DNA of 64,000 nt from Micromonospora parva (GCF_000718515.1 NZ_JNZS01000023.1:30799-94798), one strand, 5' to 3'; shown: positions 24,343 to 32,633, counted from the stretch's first letter. Numbers and translations are program-made. The notes: generated by a model not told the origin, from the letters alone.

Positions 24343-25605
24343 ATGGCGACCATGCCGGCCGACCGCAGCCCGGACAGCACCCTCGCACTGCTGCGCGCCG
24401 GTTACCGGTTCGTCAGCGAGCGCTGCGAGCGGTACGGCAGCGACGTCTTCCAGACCCGGATCCTGCTCACCCCGACCATCTGCCTACGGGGCCGGCCGGC
24501 GGCGGAGCTGTTCTACGACAACGACCGCTTCCAACGTGACACCGCGATGCCGCTGCGCGTGCAGCGGACCCTGACCGGTCGGGGTGGGGTGCAGGGCCTG
24601 GACGGGCCGGAGCACGACGACCGCAAGGCCATGTTCATGTCGATCATGACACCGACCGCGATCCGGCAACTCGGCCAGCTCTTCGACGACGAGTGGCGGA
24701 CCCGGATCACCGCCTGGGAGGGCGCCGGCCCGGTGTCGCTCTACGACGAGCTGGGCCGGTTGCTGACCCGGGTGGTCTGCGCCTGGGCCGGGGTGCCACT
24801 GCCGACGTCGCAGGTCGAGCGCCGTGCCACCGAGCTGCACGCCATGATCGAAGCCCCAGCGGCGATCGGCCCCCGGCACTGGCGGGGGCGGCTCGCCCGG
24901 TACCGCGCCCAACACTGGCTCACCGACCTCGTCGAACGGACCCGGGTCGGCTCAGCCCCGGCGCCGGCCGGCAGCGCCCTGGCCGTGATCGCCGAACACC
25001 GGGACCGAGCCGGCCGCCTCCTCCCCCGCCGGATCGCGGCGGTGGAGCTGCTCAACGTGTTGCGCCCGGTGGTCGCCGTCGACCAGTACATCGCCTTCGC
25101 CGCGCTCGCCCTGCACGACCATCCGGCCTGGCGGGAACGGGTCCGCGACGACGACGAGGCCACCGAGCACTTCGTCCAGGAGGTCCGCCGCTACTACCCG
25201 TTCTTCCCGCTGGCGGCGGCCCGGGTCCGGCGGTCCTTCGACTGGCAGGGCCATCACTTTCCGAAGGGCCGGCGGGTGCTGCTCGACCTCTACGGCACCA
25301 ACCACCACCCGGCGATCTGGCCGCAACCTGAGCTGTTTCGTCCGGAGCGGTTCGCCGGCCGCCGGGTGGACCCGTTCGAGCTGATCCCGCAGGGCGGCGG
25401 TGATCACTGGGCCGGTCACCGCTGCGCCGGCGAGTGGCTCACCATCGACCTGATGAAGCGGGCGGTCACCAACCTGACCGCCGCCATGCGCTACGACGTG
25501 CCGGTCCAGGACCTGGCCCTGGACCTGCACCGGATGCCGGCGCTGCCGCCGCTGGGCCTGACCGTCACCAACGTCCGCCGCGCGCCCGACCTCCGCCCTG
25601 CCTGA
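24343..25605 (+). CDS. CYP152-family fatty-acid peroxygenase (cytochrome P450)
   Basis: 420-residue P450 of the peroxygenase class, which uses H2O2 directly and needs no reductase. Landmarks are the CYP152 motif GVQGLDG with Gln84 at the position that separates hydroxylases (Gln, P450-BSbeta) from the OleT decarboxylase (His), the carboxylate-binding Arg241 in NVLRPVVA, VRRYYPFFP at 281-289, LDLYGTNHHP, and the haem ligand Cys361 in GHRCAGEW. Alpha/beta-hydroxylation of fatty acids is therefore favoured over alkene formation. ATG with GAGGAG nearby. A sigma-B-type promoter upstream fits a peroxide-linked stress role. Confidence 0.93.
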   Translation: MATMPADRSPDSTLALLRAGYRFVSERCERYGSDVFQTRILLTPTICLRGRPAAELFYDNDRFQRDTAMPLRVQRTLTGRGGVQGLDGPEHDDRKAMFMSIMTPTAIRQLGQLFDDEWRTRITAWEGAGPVSLYDELGRLLTRVVCAWAGVPLPTSQVERRATELHAMIEAPAAIGPRHWRGRLARYRAQHWLTDLVERTRVGSAPAPAGSALAVIAEHRDRAGRLLPRRIAAVELLNVLRPVVAVDQYIAFAALALHDHPAWRERVRDDDEATEHFVQEVRRYYPFFPLAAARVRRSFDWQGHHFPKGRRVLLDLYGTNHHPAIWPQPELFRPERFAGRRVDPFELIPQGGGDHWAGHRCAGEWLTIDLMKRAVTNLTAAMRYDVPVQDLALDLHRMPALPPLGLTVTNVRRAPDLRPA

Positions 25606-25653
25606 CCCGCCCCACCGGTCACGGTGCCCGGCGAGACGGGTGCCCCCGGCCCG

Positions 25654-26823
25654 TCAGGGATGCAGCACGCTGCGCAGACAGCCGTCCTCCTTCTTCTCGA
25701 ACAGCTCGTACCCGTGGACGCCCTCGTCCAGGGAGAGCGGATGGGTGGCCAGATAGCCGGGCTCGATCTCGCCGGCGGCGAGCCGGTCGAGCAGCATCGG
25801 AATGTAGCGCTGCGCGTGCATCTGTCCCATCCGCAGCACCAGGGCCTTGTTCATGGCCGCGCCGAGCGGAAACTTGTCGACCAGGCCGGCGTAGACACCG
25901 ACGATGCTCACCGTGCCGCCCTTGCGGCAGGCCATGATCGCCTGCCGGACCGAGGTCGGGCGGTCGGTCTGCAACCGGGCCGCCTGCTTCACCCGGTCGT
26001 ACGCGTAGGTCGGCCCGACGTCGTGCGACTCCATTCCGACGGCCTCGATGCAGGCGTCCGGCCCGCGCCCGGCGGTCAACTCCCGCAGCGCCTCCAACAC
26101 GTCGGTCTCCGCGTAGTTGATCGTCTCGACCCCGATCCGTTCGGCGGCGGTGGCGAGCCGATCCGGAAACCGGTCGATCATGATGACCCGTTCGGCGCCC
26201 AGGAGCTGCGCCGAGCGGGCCGCCATCTGACCGACTCCCCCGGCACCCCAGACGGCCACCACCTCGCCACCGGTCAGCCCGCAGAAGTCCGCCGCCATCC
26301 ATCCCGTGGGCATCGCGTCGGAGGCGAACACCACCGAGTCGTCCGGCACTCCCTCGGGTACGGCGAATGCGCCGATGTCACCGAACGGCACCCTGATGTA
26401 CTCGGCGTGCGATCCGGCGTAGCCGCCAGCGGCGTGCGAATACCCCAGGATGCCGGCCGCCGCGTGCCCCCACAGCTTCTCGGTGAACACCGGCTGCGGG
26501 TTGGAGTTGTCGCAGAGCGAGTACTGCTCGGTCCGGCAGTACCAACAGCCACCGCAGGCGACCACCGACCCCACCACCACCCGGTCGCCGACCCGGTGCC
26601 GCCGTACGCCGGGCCCGGTCTCCACCACCTCGCCCATGAACTCGTGGCCGAGGATGTCCCCCTCCCGCATCGCCGGCAGGTACCCGTTGATCAGGTGCAG
26701 GTCGGATCCGCAGACACTGCTGGCCCGGACCCGGACGATGATGTCCCCCTCGGCGCGGATCCGGGGCTCCGGCACGTCCCGGACCGCCAGCTTGCCGACG
26801 CCTTCCCAGCAGAGCGCCCTCAC
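25654..26823 (-). CDS. Zinc-dependent alcohol dehydrogenase (glutathione-independent formaldehyde dehydrogenase-like)
   Basis: 389-residue MDR enzyme. Catalytic zinc ligands lie in VCGSDLH and GHEFMGEV; the structural zinc site is CGGCWYCRTEQYSLC; the NAD site is GAGGVG. The long loop with YAGSHAEYIRVP and the C-terminal LRMGQMHAQRYIP resemble the FDH/threonine-dehydrogenase-like group. GTG start overlaps the SRPBCC stop by 4 bp with GGAGGA upstream, so it is coupled to it. Substrate unknown; an aldehyde or alcohol arising under stress is an inference from its promoter and neighbours. Confidence 0.9.
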   Translation of the reverse strand: MRALCWEGVGKLAVRDVPEPRIRAEGDIIVRVRASSVCGSDLHLINGYLPAMREGDILGHEFMGEVVETGPGVRRHRVGDRVVVGSVVACGGCWYCRTEQYSLCDNSNPQPVFTEKLWGHAAAGILGYSHAAGGYAGSHAEYIRVPFGDIGAFAVPEGVPDDSVVFASDAMPTGWMAADFCGLTGGEVVAVWGAGGVGQMAARSAQLLGAERVIMIDRFPDRLATAAERIGVETINYAETDVLEALRELTAGRGPDACIEAVGMESHDVGPTYAYDRVKQAARLQTDRPTSVRQAIMACRKGGTVSIVGVYAGLVDKFPLGAAMNKALVLRMGQMHAQRYIPMLLDRLAAGEIEPGYLATHPLSLDEGVHGYELFEKKEDGCLRSVLHP

Positions 26824-27458
26824 GCCCGTCCTCCCGTCATCAACGTCTCCCGCATCCTGTCGGTCCTCTTCTCCTGGGCCCGGCTGCGGCCGGACGGGTC
26901 GTCCCGGGTGTCCAACACCTGGCCGCACTCGACCAGCGCCTTCGCCCGCCGCAGCGCGTCCCGCAGCGCCAGGTCCGGTTCGTCGCCGCCGACCAGGCCG
27001 ACCAACCGGCGCAGCGGGCCGGAGCGGTAGCGCATCTCGGCGCGGATCTCGGTGCCGCGGCCCTGCGGGGCCTCGGCCAGCTCGATCCGCCCCAGCTGCG
27101 GCATCGGCCCGTCCTCGACCCGCCAATGCAGCGTGCCCGCCTCCTCGACGGTGATCTCGGCCTGCCACTGCGTCTCACCGGCGGCCCGGTCCCGGGCCAC
27201 GCACCGCCACCGGCGTTCGTCGAGCTGTCGCAACGTGGCCCAGCCGGCCAGCGCCCGGTCCCGCCGTTCGCGGTCGGCCCAGAAGCCGATCACCTCGTCC
27301 CGGGGCCGGTCCACTGTCACTGCGCGACGCACCACGTACCAGCCGTCCTGCCGCTGCGGCTGATGCCGATGCCGGCGGCGGGCCACCGCCCGCCCCACGC
27401 CGACCGCCGTCGCCGCGGTGACGCCGAGCAGCGCCCACCTGGTTCCGTTGTTGGTCAT
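26820..27458 (-). CDS. Membrane-anchored SRPBCC (cyclase/dehydrase-like) protein
   Basis: 212 residues. A short N-terminal hydrophobic anchor (RWALLGVTAATAVGVGRAVA) and basic RRRHRH precede an SRPBCC lipid-binding domain (VRRAVTVDRPRDEVIGFWAD, then GRGTEIRAEMRYR). Related actinobacterial proteins sit with zinc dehydrogenases and are annotated as coenzyme Q-binding or cyclase-like. ATG at 27458 has GGAGAGAG upstream. First gene of a two-gene operon with the dehydrogenase, behind a good sigma-B-type promoter. Confidence 0.85.
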   Translation of the reverse strand: MTNNGTRWALLGVTAATAVGVGRAVARRRHRHQPQRQDGWYVVRRAVTVDRPRDEVIGFWADRERRDRALAGWATLRQLDERRWRCVARDRAAGETQWQAEITVEEAGTLHWRVEDGPMPQLGRIELAEAPQGRGTEIRAEMRYRSGPLRRLVGLVGGDEPDLALRDALRRAKALVECGQVLDTRDDPSGRSRAQEKRTDRMRETLMTGGRA

Positions 27459-27511
27459 CACGTCTCTCTCCTCCACGGAAAACCGGGCATGGACCGCCCT
27501 TACGGGCAGCG

Positions 27512-27536
27512 CTACCCGGGGCCCGGCCGTCGAAAC
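27512..27536 (-). promoter_or_regulatory. Sigma-B/F-type promoter of SRPBCC-dehydrogenase operon
   Basis: Leftward GTTT (27533-27536), 15-bp spacer, GGGTAG (27512-27517), 54 bp before the SRPBCC start. The best match to the sigma-B/F consensus in the window. Confidence 0.65.
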
Positions 27537-27615
27537 GACCCGGCCGTTTGATCCCCGTGATTGCGGGCAGACTCTGCTCGGCACCGGCCGCGGCCCTGTC
27601 CGTCACGGAGTTGTC

Positions 27616-28668
27616 ATGTCCCCGTTCAGCCCCACTGGTGACACCCGGCGCGGTGCGCGTCGGGAGGTCGAACACGAGGGCGCCGGCCCGTCGCCGGTCC
27701 GTCTGCCGATGACGTACGTCCTGCCGCTGCGCTGGCACTCCGACAACGGCCTGGCCGAGCTGACCGACTACCTGCGCTGGCTGTCCGACCGGGTCGAGGT
27801 GCTCGTGGTCGACGGCTCACCTCCGGACCTCTTCGCCCGGCACGCCGACGCCTGGGCGGGGCTGGTCCGGCACCTCCCGCCCGACGTCACCGGTGCCGGG
27901 CTCAACGGAAAAGTGGTCGGCGTACGCACCGGGGTACGCGCGGCGGAGCACGAGCACGTGGTGATCGCCGATGACGACGTCCGGTACGACCAGGCCGGGC
28001 TGACCGCCGTGCACCTACTGCTCGACGAGGTCGATCTGGTCCGGCCGCAGAACTACTTCGACCCGCTGCCCTGGCACGCCTGGTGGGACACCGGTCGCAC
28101 GCTGCTCAACCGGGCGCTCGGGGCGGACTACCCGGGCTCCCTGGCCGTGCGACACAGCACCTTCCTCGGCATGGGCGGGTACGACCCGGACGTGCTCTTC
28201 GAGAACCTGGAGCTGATCCGCACCGTGCGCGCGTACGGTGGCACCGAGGCCGCCCCGGCCTGGCTGTACGTCCGCCGACTGCCACCGGACGCCGCGCACT
28301 TCCGCGGCCAACGGGTCCGTCAGGCGTACGACGATCTGGCGCAGCCGGCGCGCCTGCTGACCGCGCTCGCGGTCCTTCCGGCACTGGCCGCGGCGGTCGC
28401 GGCCCGGCGACCCGGGTTGGTGTTCGGCGCGGCGGCCGGCACTGTCGCGCTCGCCGAGGTCGGTCGCCGTCGAGCGGGCGGTGTCGCGGTCTTCCCCGCG
28501 ACGACGGCGCTGGCGGCACCGCTCTGGCTGCTGGAGCGTGGCGTGTGCGGCTGGCTCGCGGTCGCCCAGCGGTTCCTGCTCGGCGGCGTCCGGTACGGCG
28601 ACACCCGCATCCGCCGGGCCGCCCACCCGGTCCGGGCCCTGCGCCCACAGGTGGGTGACCGCCCCTGA
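27616..28668 (+). CDS. Family-2-like glycosyltransferase with C-terminal membrane segments
   Basis: 350 residues. A GT-A fold N-terminal domain with the metal-binding ADDDVRYD motif (about residues 116-123), preceded by VEVLVVDGSPPDLF and NGKVVGVRTGVRAAEHEHVVIADDD. Two to three hydrophobic segments follow residue 245, so the enzyme is probably membrane-associated and acts on a lipid or wall precursor. ATG with ACGGAG 6 nt upstream. It diverges from the SRPBCC operon and ends at a strong bidirectional terminator. Donor and acceptor unknown. Confidence 0.82.
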   Translation: MSPFSPTGDTRRGARREVEHEGAGPSPVRLPMTYVLPLRWHSDNGLAELTDYLRWLSDRVEVLVVDGSPPDLFARHADAWAGLVRHLPPDVTGAGLNGKVVGVRTGVRAAEHEHVVIADDDVRYDQAGLTAVHLLLDEVDLVRPQNYFDPLPWHAWWDTGRTLLNRALGADYPGSLAVRHSTFLGMGGYDPDVLFENLELIRTVRAYGGTEAAPAWLYVRRLPPDAAHFRGQRVRQAYDDLAQPARLLTALAVLPALAAAVAARRPGLVFGAAAGTVALAEVGRRRAGGVAVFPATTALAAPLWLLERGVCGWLAVAQRFLLGGVRYGDTRIRRAAHPVRALRPQVGDRP

Positions 28669-28673
28669 CAGCA

Positions 28674-28711
28674 CGACAGCTCGCGGTCACCGCAGTGGCC
28701 GCGAGCTGTCG
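28674..28711. terminator. Bidirectional terminator
   Basis: CGACAGCTCGCGG (28674-28686) and its perfect complement (28699-28711) between convergent stops at 28668 and 28730. Confidence 0.85.
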
Positions 28712-28729
28712 CAACGGTGGTCGACCCGG

Positions 28730-29380
28730 TCAGGGGCTGACCTGGTGCCGGGCCTGCTGGGCCTGGTCCTTGACGTCCTGCGCGGCGGACTTGCTGTCGT
28801 CCTTGACCGCGTGCACGGCATCCTGAGCGGTGGACTTCACCGACGCGGCGGCCTGCTGGGCCGGCTCGCGCAGTTCTTCCTTCAGCTCGTTCGCGACCGC
28901 GCCCAGCTTCTCCGTCACCGCCCCGCTGTGCTCGCTGACCCGCTCCTTGAGCTGGGTCGCGGCCTGCTGCTCACGACGGGAGGCCGGGATCAGCGACGAG
29001 GCCAGCCAGCCGACCCCGAACGCGATCAGACCGGCGGCAAGCGGGTTGCCCTGGGACTTCTGCCGGATCACCCGCGGCGCGCTGTGGGCGGCGTCGCTGA
29101 CGGTGGCCGCCGCCGAGTGCGCGGCGTCGCTGACGCTGGAGGCCGCCGACGAGGCGTGGTCGCCCACCGAGTGGGCGGCCTGGCCGGTGCCGTGGCCGAG
29201 GTCAGACGCAGTTCCCATGACCTTGTCCCTCACATTCTGCAGAGCGGAGCGGGCCCGCTGCTTACGGTCGTCGACGATGCGGCTGGGGCTGACCTTGTAC
29301 GCCAGCGCATCCACATCGGAGCTGAGGCTGTTGCGGGTGGCTTCGATCTCACGGCGGATCTGATCGGGATCGGTGCTCAT
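28730..29380 (-). CDS. DUF3618 domain protein
   Basis: 216 residues. The DUF3618 motif DPDQIRREIEATRNSLSSDVDAL opens the protein, followed by a serine/alanine-rich helical stretch of repeating SDAAHSA, a single membrane segment (GLIAFGVGWLASSLI) and an amphipathic Lys/Ala/Gln-rich tail resembling LEA or apolipoprotein helices. ATG overlaps the holin-X stop by 4 bp. Third gene of the leftward unit. Such proteins are thought to bind or stabilise the membrane; no experimental function is known to me. Confidence 0.85.
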   Translation of the reverse strand: MSTDPDQIRREIEATRNSLSSDVDALAYKVSPSRIVDDRKQRARSALQNVRDKVMGTASDLGHGTGQAAHSVGDHASSAASSVSDAAHSAAATVSDAAHSAPRVIRQKSQGNPLAAGLIAFGVGWLASSLIPASRREQQAATQLKERVSEHSGAVTEKLGAVANELKEELREPAQQAAASVKSTAQDAVHAVKDDSKSAAQDVKDQAQQARHQVSP

Positions 29381-29844
29381 CGGGTGACTCCCTCCGGGTG
29401 TGGCTTGAGCGCGTCGGGGATCCGCTGCACGCTGTCGTTGGTCTGCTTGAGCCCGCGTACGTGCTGGGCGTTCTTCTTGGCCGCCGAGTAGAGGACGGCG
29501 GCGACCACGGCCCAGATCACGGCCACGATCAGCGCGGCCAGACCGGAGTCCATGACGTTGTCCAGGAACTGCCACACGGCGATGGACACGAAGAGAGCCA
29601 CCATGTAGCCGCCGAAGCCGGCACCGCCGAAGAGGCCCGCGGCCTTGCCGGCCTTCTTGCCCTCCTGGCGGATCTCGGCCTTGGCCAGCTCGACCTCCTG
29701 ACGCATCAGCGTCGACAGGTCGGTGGTGACCTGACGCATCAGGTCGCCGAGCGAGCTGTTCTTCACCTCCGCGTCGGTGTGCGGGGCCCCCGCGGTGGGG
29801 TGGTAACCGGAGTCCAGGCCGGACCCCTGCGTCGGCATGCTCAT
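29377..29844 (-). CDS. Phage holin family (Holin-X, PF07332) protein
   Basis: 155 residues with two membrane segments around residues 72-94 and 101-121, preceded by the family motif LMRQVTTDLSTLMRQEVELAKAEIRQEGKKAGKAAG. In actinobacteria these proteins are chromosomal and travel with DUF3618 genes; despite the name, no lysis role is implied. ATG with GGGAGACGAC upstream. Translationally coupled to the DUF3618 gene. Confidence 0.85.
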   Translation of the reverse strand: MSMPTQGSGLDSGYHPTAGAPHTDAEVKNSSLGDLMRQVTTDLSTLMRQEVELAKAEIRQEGKKAGKAAGLFGGAGFGGYMVALFVSIAVWQFLDNVMDSGLAALIVAVIWAVVAAVLYSAAKKNAQHVRGLKQTNDSVQRIPDALKPHPEGVTR

Positions 29845-29875
29845 GCCGTCGTCTCCCTTCGGATGACTCGGCGGC

Positions 29876-30721
29876 TCACGGGCGCGGGTTGCCGCTGGAC
29901 GGCACGCCCGGCAGCGGGTCGGTCTGGGTCACCGGCGGCAGCGGCTGACCGGTGCCGGAGTGCTCCGGGTGGTCGCCCCGGCCGGGCTCGGCGTAACCAC
30001 CGGACGCCGGGTCGGCGTAGCCGGCAGCCGTCTGGTCGGCGTAGCCACCGGACGTCGGCGGGGTGTGCGTGCCGGGGGTCGGGTCGAGGTAGCCACCGGC
30101 CGGAACGGCGTCCGGCACCGCGCGAGGCGCCGGCGGCGGCGTCGGGATCACCGCGGTCTGCTCCGGGTCGTACGCGCCCGCACCCCGGTAGCCGGCGGAA
30201 CCGTTGCCGGAGTCGTCACCGGCCGCCGAGATGCCACGGGTCAACCGACCCGCCAGCACACCGAGGACCGCCGCGCCGACCAGGAAGGTGCCCGGGTTGC
30301 GCCGCGCGTAGTCGCGGACCTCGGTGACGAGGTCACCGGGCTGGCGCTCCTCGAGCCAGCCGGCCACACCGTGCACCCGGTCGGCGGCCTGGCGGGCCAG
30401 CTCGGTCACCGGGCCGGCCTGGCCACCCTGCTCGGCCATCGAGCGCATCTCGTCGGCCAGCGAACGCAGCCCACCGGCCGCCTTGCGCTGCTGCTCACCG
30501 GTCTGGCTGGCGAGCTGGTTGCGAGCCTCGCCGTACAGGTTGCGGGCCTGCCGGGCCGCCTCACGGCCGACCTCGGTGCCCTGCTCCTTGGCGGTCTGGG
30601 CGACCGCCCCGCCGGCCTGCGCGGCCTCCGACCCGACCTGGCGCGCCTGGTCGCGGACGCCGCCGCCGTTGGTCGAGGGCTGCCCGTACGTGGAGGAGGT
30701 CGGTGAAAGATCGTAAGTCAT
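29876..30721 (-). CDS. Membrane-associated helical protein with Gly/Tyr/Pro-rich tail
   Basis: 281 residues, no named family recognised. Residues 20-130 form a charged, alanine-rich helix resembling LEA-type repeats (QVGSEAAQAGGAVAQTAKEQ, REAARQARNLYGEAR). A hydrophobic segment FLVGAAVLGVLAGRLTRG lies at about 146-163. The tail has repeated GGYADQTA, GYADPASGGYAEP units. ATG at 30721 with GGAAGGG 6 nt upstream. First gene of the three-gene unit with holin-X and DUF3618, under a sigma-B-type promoter. Likely an envelope-stress or desiccation protein by context. Confidence 0.75.
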   Translation of the reverse strand: MTYDLSPTSSTYGQPSTNGGGVRDQARQVGSEAAQAGGAVAQTAKEQGTEVGREAARQARNLYGEARNQLASQTGEQQRKAAGGLRSLADEMRSMAEQGGQAGPVTELARQAADRVHGVAGWLEERQPGDLVTEVRDYARRNPGTFLVGAAVLGVLAGRLTRGISAAGDDSGNGSAGYRGAGAYDPEQTAVIPTPPPAPRAVPDAVPAGGYLDPTPGTHTPPTSGGYADQTAAGYADPASGGYAEPGRGDHPEHSGTGQPLPPVTQTDPLPGVPSSGNPRP

Positions 30722-30800
30722 GATTTCCCTTCCGCTCAGCAAGTCGTCGCGGTATGTGCTGGGGGGATGCGGCGCGATGTTGCCGCCGCTGACCATTGAC

Positions 30801-30825
30801 CTACCCTGCGTTTCGGCTTCCATAC
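30801..30825 (-). promoter_or_regulatory. Sigma-B/F-type promoter of helical protein-holinX-DUF3618 operon
   Basis: Leftward GTAT (30822-30825), 15-bp spacer, GGGTAG (30801-30806), 80 bp before the first start codon. Confidence 0.5.
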
Positions 30826-30951
30826 CTCTTCGTGCATTTCTCTGCGCGGCCCACCGGATGAACTTCAAAATGGAGGATCGTCGGGCTGCGTCACGTCGCC
30901 GCTGCGGACAGTGAGGTTCGCGAGGCCGACAGATCCACGGAGGGGGCAGCG

Positions 30952-31443
30952 ATGGCACGAGGCGCACGAGGCGGTCGGGCGGCCGGTCCCCGACCCCGCG
31001 TCCAGCTGGCCGCACTGGTCGTGGCCGGGGTCTTCCTGCTGATCGGTGTCCTCGGCTTCATCCCCGGCATCACCACCGACTACGGCGAGCTGAGGTTCGC
31101 CGGGCACCACTCGGACGCCCGCCTGCTCGGGCTGTTCCAGGTGTCGATCCTGCACAACGCGGTGCACCTGCTCTTCGGGCTGGCTGGCCTGGTGCTGGCC
31201 CGCAGCATCGCCGGCGCCCGCGTGTTCCTGGCCGCCGGCGGCGCGATCTACCTCGCCCTCTGGCTGTACGGCCTGGCCATCGAGGCGGTCAACCCGGAAG
31301 GCGGGGCGAACATCCTGCCGGTCAACGACGCCGACAACTGGCTGCACCTCGCGCTCGGCTTCGGGATGCTGGCGCTCGGGCTGCTGCTGTCGAACCAGGC
31401 GGGCACCGGTGGACGCCTGGACAGCCCCGCCGAACGGCGCTGA
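30952..31443 (+). CDS. DUF4383 membrane protein
   Basis: 163 residues with four hydrophobic segments. The family pattern is clear: GVLGFIPGITTDYGELRFAGHHSDARLLGLFQVSILHNAVHLLFGLAGL and later DADNWLHLALGFGMLALG. Function unknown; common in actinobacteria, often in stress regulons. ATG with CGGAGGGGG 6 nt upstream. It diverges from the operon at 30721 and is followed 64 bp later by the DUF6766 gene, with its own promoter in between. Confidence 0.88.
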   Translation: MARGARGGRAAGPRPRVQLAALVVAGVFLLIGVLGFIPGITTDYGELRFAGHHSDARLLGLFQVSILHNAVHLLFGLAGLVLARSIAGARVFLAAGGAIYLALWLYGLAIEAVNPEGGANILPVNDADNWLHLALGFGMLALGLLLSNQAGTGGRLDSPAERR

Positions 31444-31456
31444 CCTGGCGCTCTTT

Positions 31457-31483
31457 GTTTCGCCGCCAGGCAAACAGGGGTAA
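31457..31483 (+). promoter_or_regulatory. Sigma-B/F-type promoter of DUF6766 gene
   Basis: GTTT (31457-31460), 17-bp spacer, GGGTAA (31478-31483), 25 bp before the start, with GAAGGAGG just upstream of the ATG. Confidence 0.55.
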
Positions 31484-31507
31484 TCGACCGGCGAAGGAGG
31501 TGCGATC

Positions 31508-32167
31508 ATGCCTCGTTGGCTGCGTGACAACGCCCTGGCAGTCGCCATGCTGGGCGCGTTCCTGGTCTTCCTCGTGTTGCAGAGCGTCTTCGGCTGGCAG
31601 ACCCACAACGAGGAGCTGACCGAGTTCGGGGCCGCACCGCTGAGCTGGCCGGCGTACCTGACCAGCGGGCACTTCGCCGAGGCGGTCTTCGAGAACTGGG
31701 AGTCGGAGTTCCTCCAGATGGGCGGCTACGTGCTGCTCACCGCGTACCTGGTGCAGCGGGGCTCGGCCGAGTCCAAGCCGGTGGACCAGACCGACCGGCC
31801 GGAGGACGACGAGCGCCGCGCGACCCCGCAGTCACCCTGGCCGGTCCGCGTCGGCGGCCTGCCGTTGGTGGTCTACCGGAACAGCCTCTCCATCGCGCTG
31901 CTGCTGATCTTCGCCGGTTCCTTCGTCGGTCACCTGCTCGGTGGCACCGCCGCCTACAACCAGGAGCAGGCGCTCCAGAGCGGCGCGCCGCCGATCGGGG
32001 TGTGGGAGTTCCTCGGCACCAGCGACTTCTGGTTCCAGTCGATGCAGAACTGGCAGAGCGAGTTCCTCGCTGTGGGCGCGCTGATCCTGCTGAGCATCGT
32101 GCTGCGCCAGCACGCCTCGCCGGAGTCGAAGCCGGTGACCGTCGCGCACGCCAGCACCGGCGCCTGA
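31508..32167 (+). CDS. DUF6766 family membrane protein with internal duplication
   Basis: 219 residues, four hydrophobic segments arranged as two similar halves. Half one (residues 5-98) and half two (118-213) share the order RN-hydrophobic helix, W-E/Q-SEFL, hydrophobic helix, then R-x-S-x-ESKPV (SAESKPV and SPESKPV). This shows an ancient tandem duplication inside the gene. Function unknown. ATG with a strong GGAGG. Stress induction is suggested by its promoter. Confidence 0.85.
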   Translation: MPRWLRDNALAVAMLGAFLVFLVLQSVFGWQTHNEELTEFGAAPLSWPAYLTSGHFAEAVFENWESEFLQMGGYVLLTAYLVQRGSAESKPVDQTDRPEDDERRATPQSPWPVRVGGLPLVVYRNSLSIALLLIFAGSFVGHLLGGTAAYNQEQALQSGAPPIGVWEFLGTSDFWFQSMQNWQSEFLAVGALILLSIVLRQHASPESKPVTVAHASTGA

Positions 32168-32183
32168 GGGGGCGACGCGGCAG

Positions 32184-32633
32184 TCAGGCCGCGACCGGCA
32201 GCCGCTTGGCGAAACAGACGCTGTACGGGTTGCCCACGTACTCGCCGTAGACCGGGATCTGCTGGTAGCCACACGAGGTGTACAGCGCGATCGCCGCCGG
32301 CAGGTAGGTGCCCGTCTCCAGGCAGACCACCGAGTGCCCCTGCCGGAACGCGCACTCCTCCAACGCGGCGAGCAACTGACGACCGATCCCCCGCCCCCGG
32401 TACGCGGGCCGGACGTACATCCGCTTGACCTCGCCGGTCTCGGCGTCGAGCGCCTGGAGCCCACCGCAGGCCACCGCCCGACCGTTCACCACCACCGCCA
32501 GGTAGCGGACGTCGTCGTGCGGCATGAAGACCTGCCCGTCCAACCCGCCATCGGCCTCGCGCAGCTCACGCTGCTGCGCGGTGACCATGGCGGCGATCTC
32601 CGGATCGATGGCAGGCCGGGACTCGATCAGCAT
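32184..32633 (-). CDS. GNAT family N-acetyltransferase
   Basis: 149-residue GNAT enzyme. The acetyl-CoA-binding motif A is VKRMYVRPAYRGRGIGRQLL (R-x-x-G-x-G), with LETGTYLPAAIALYTSCGYQQIPVYGEY as the C-terminal motif B. The substrate is unknown. Start is either ATG at 32633 or the GTG immediately before it; TAGCGT upstream would suit a leaderless transcript. Converges with the DUF6766 gene 16 bp away. Confidence 0.88.
   Translation of the reverse strand: MLIESRPAIDPEIAAMVTAQQRELREADGGLDGQVFMPHDDVRYLAVVVNGRAVACGGLQALDAETGEVKRMYVRPAYRGRGIGRQLLAALEECAFRQGHSVVCLETGTYLPAAIALYTSCGYQQIPVYGEYVGNPYSVCFAKRLPVAA

Noticed and set aside
29377..29844. Prophage holin/lysis cassette
   Set aside because: No endolysin or phage genes nearby; this PF07332 type is a common chromosomal actinobacterial protein.
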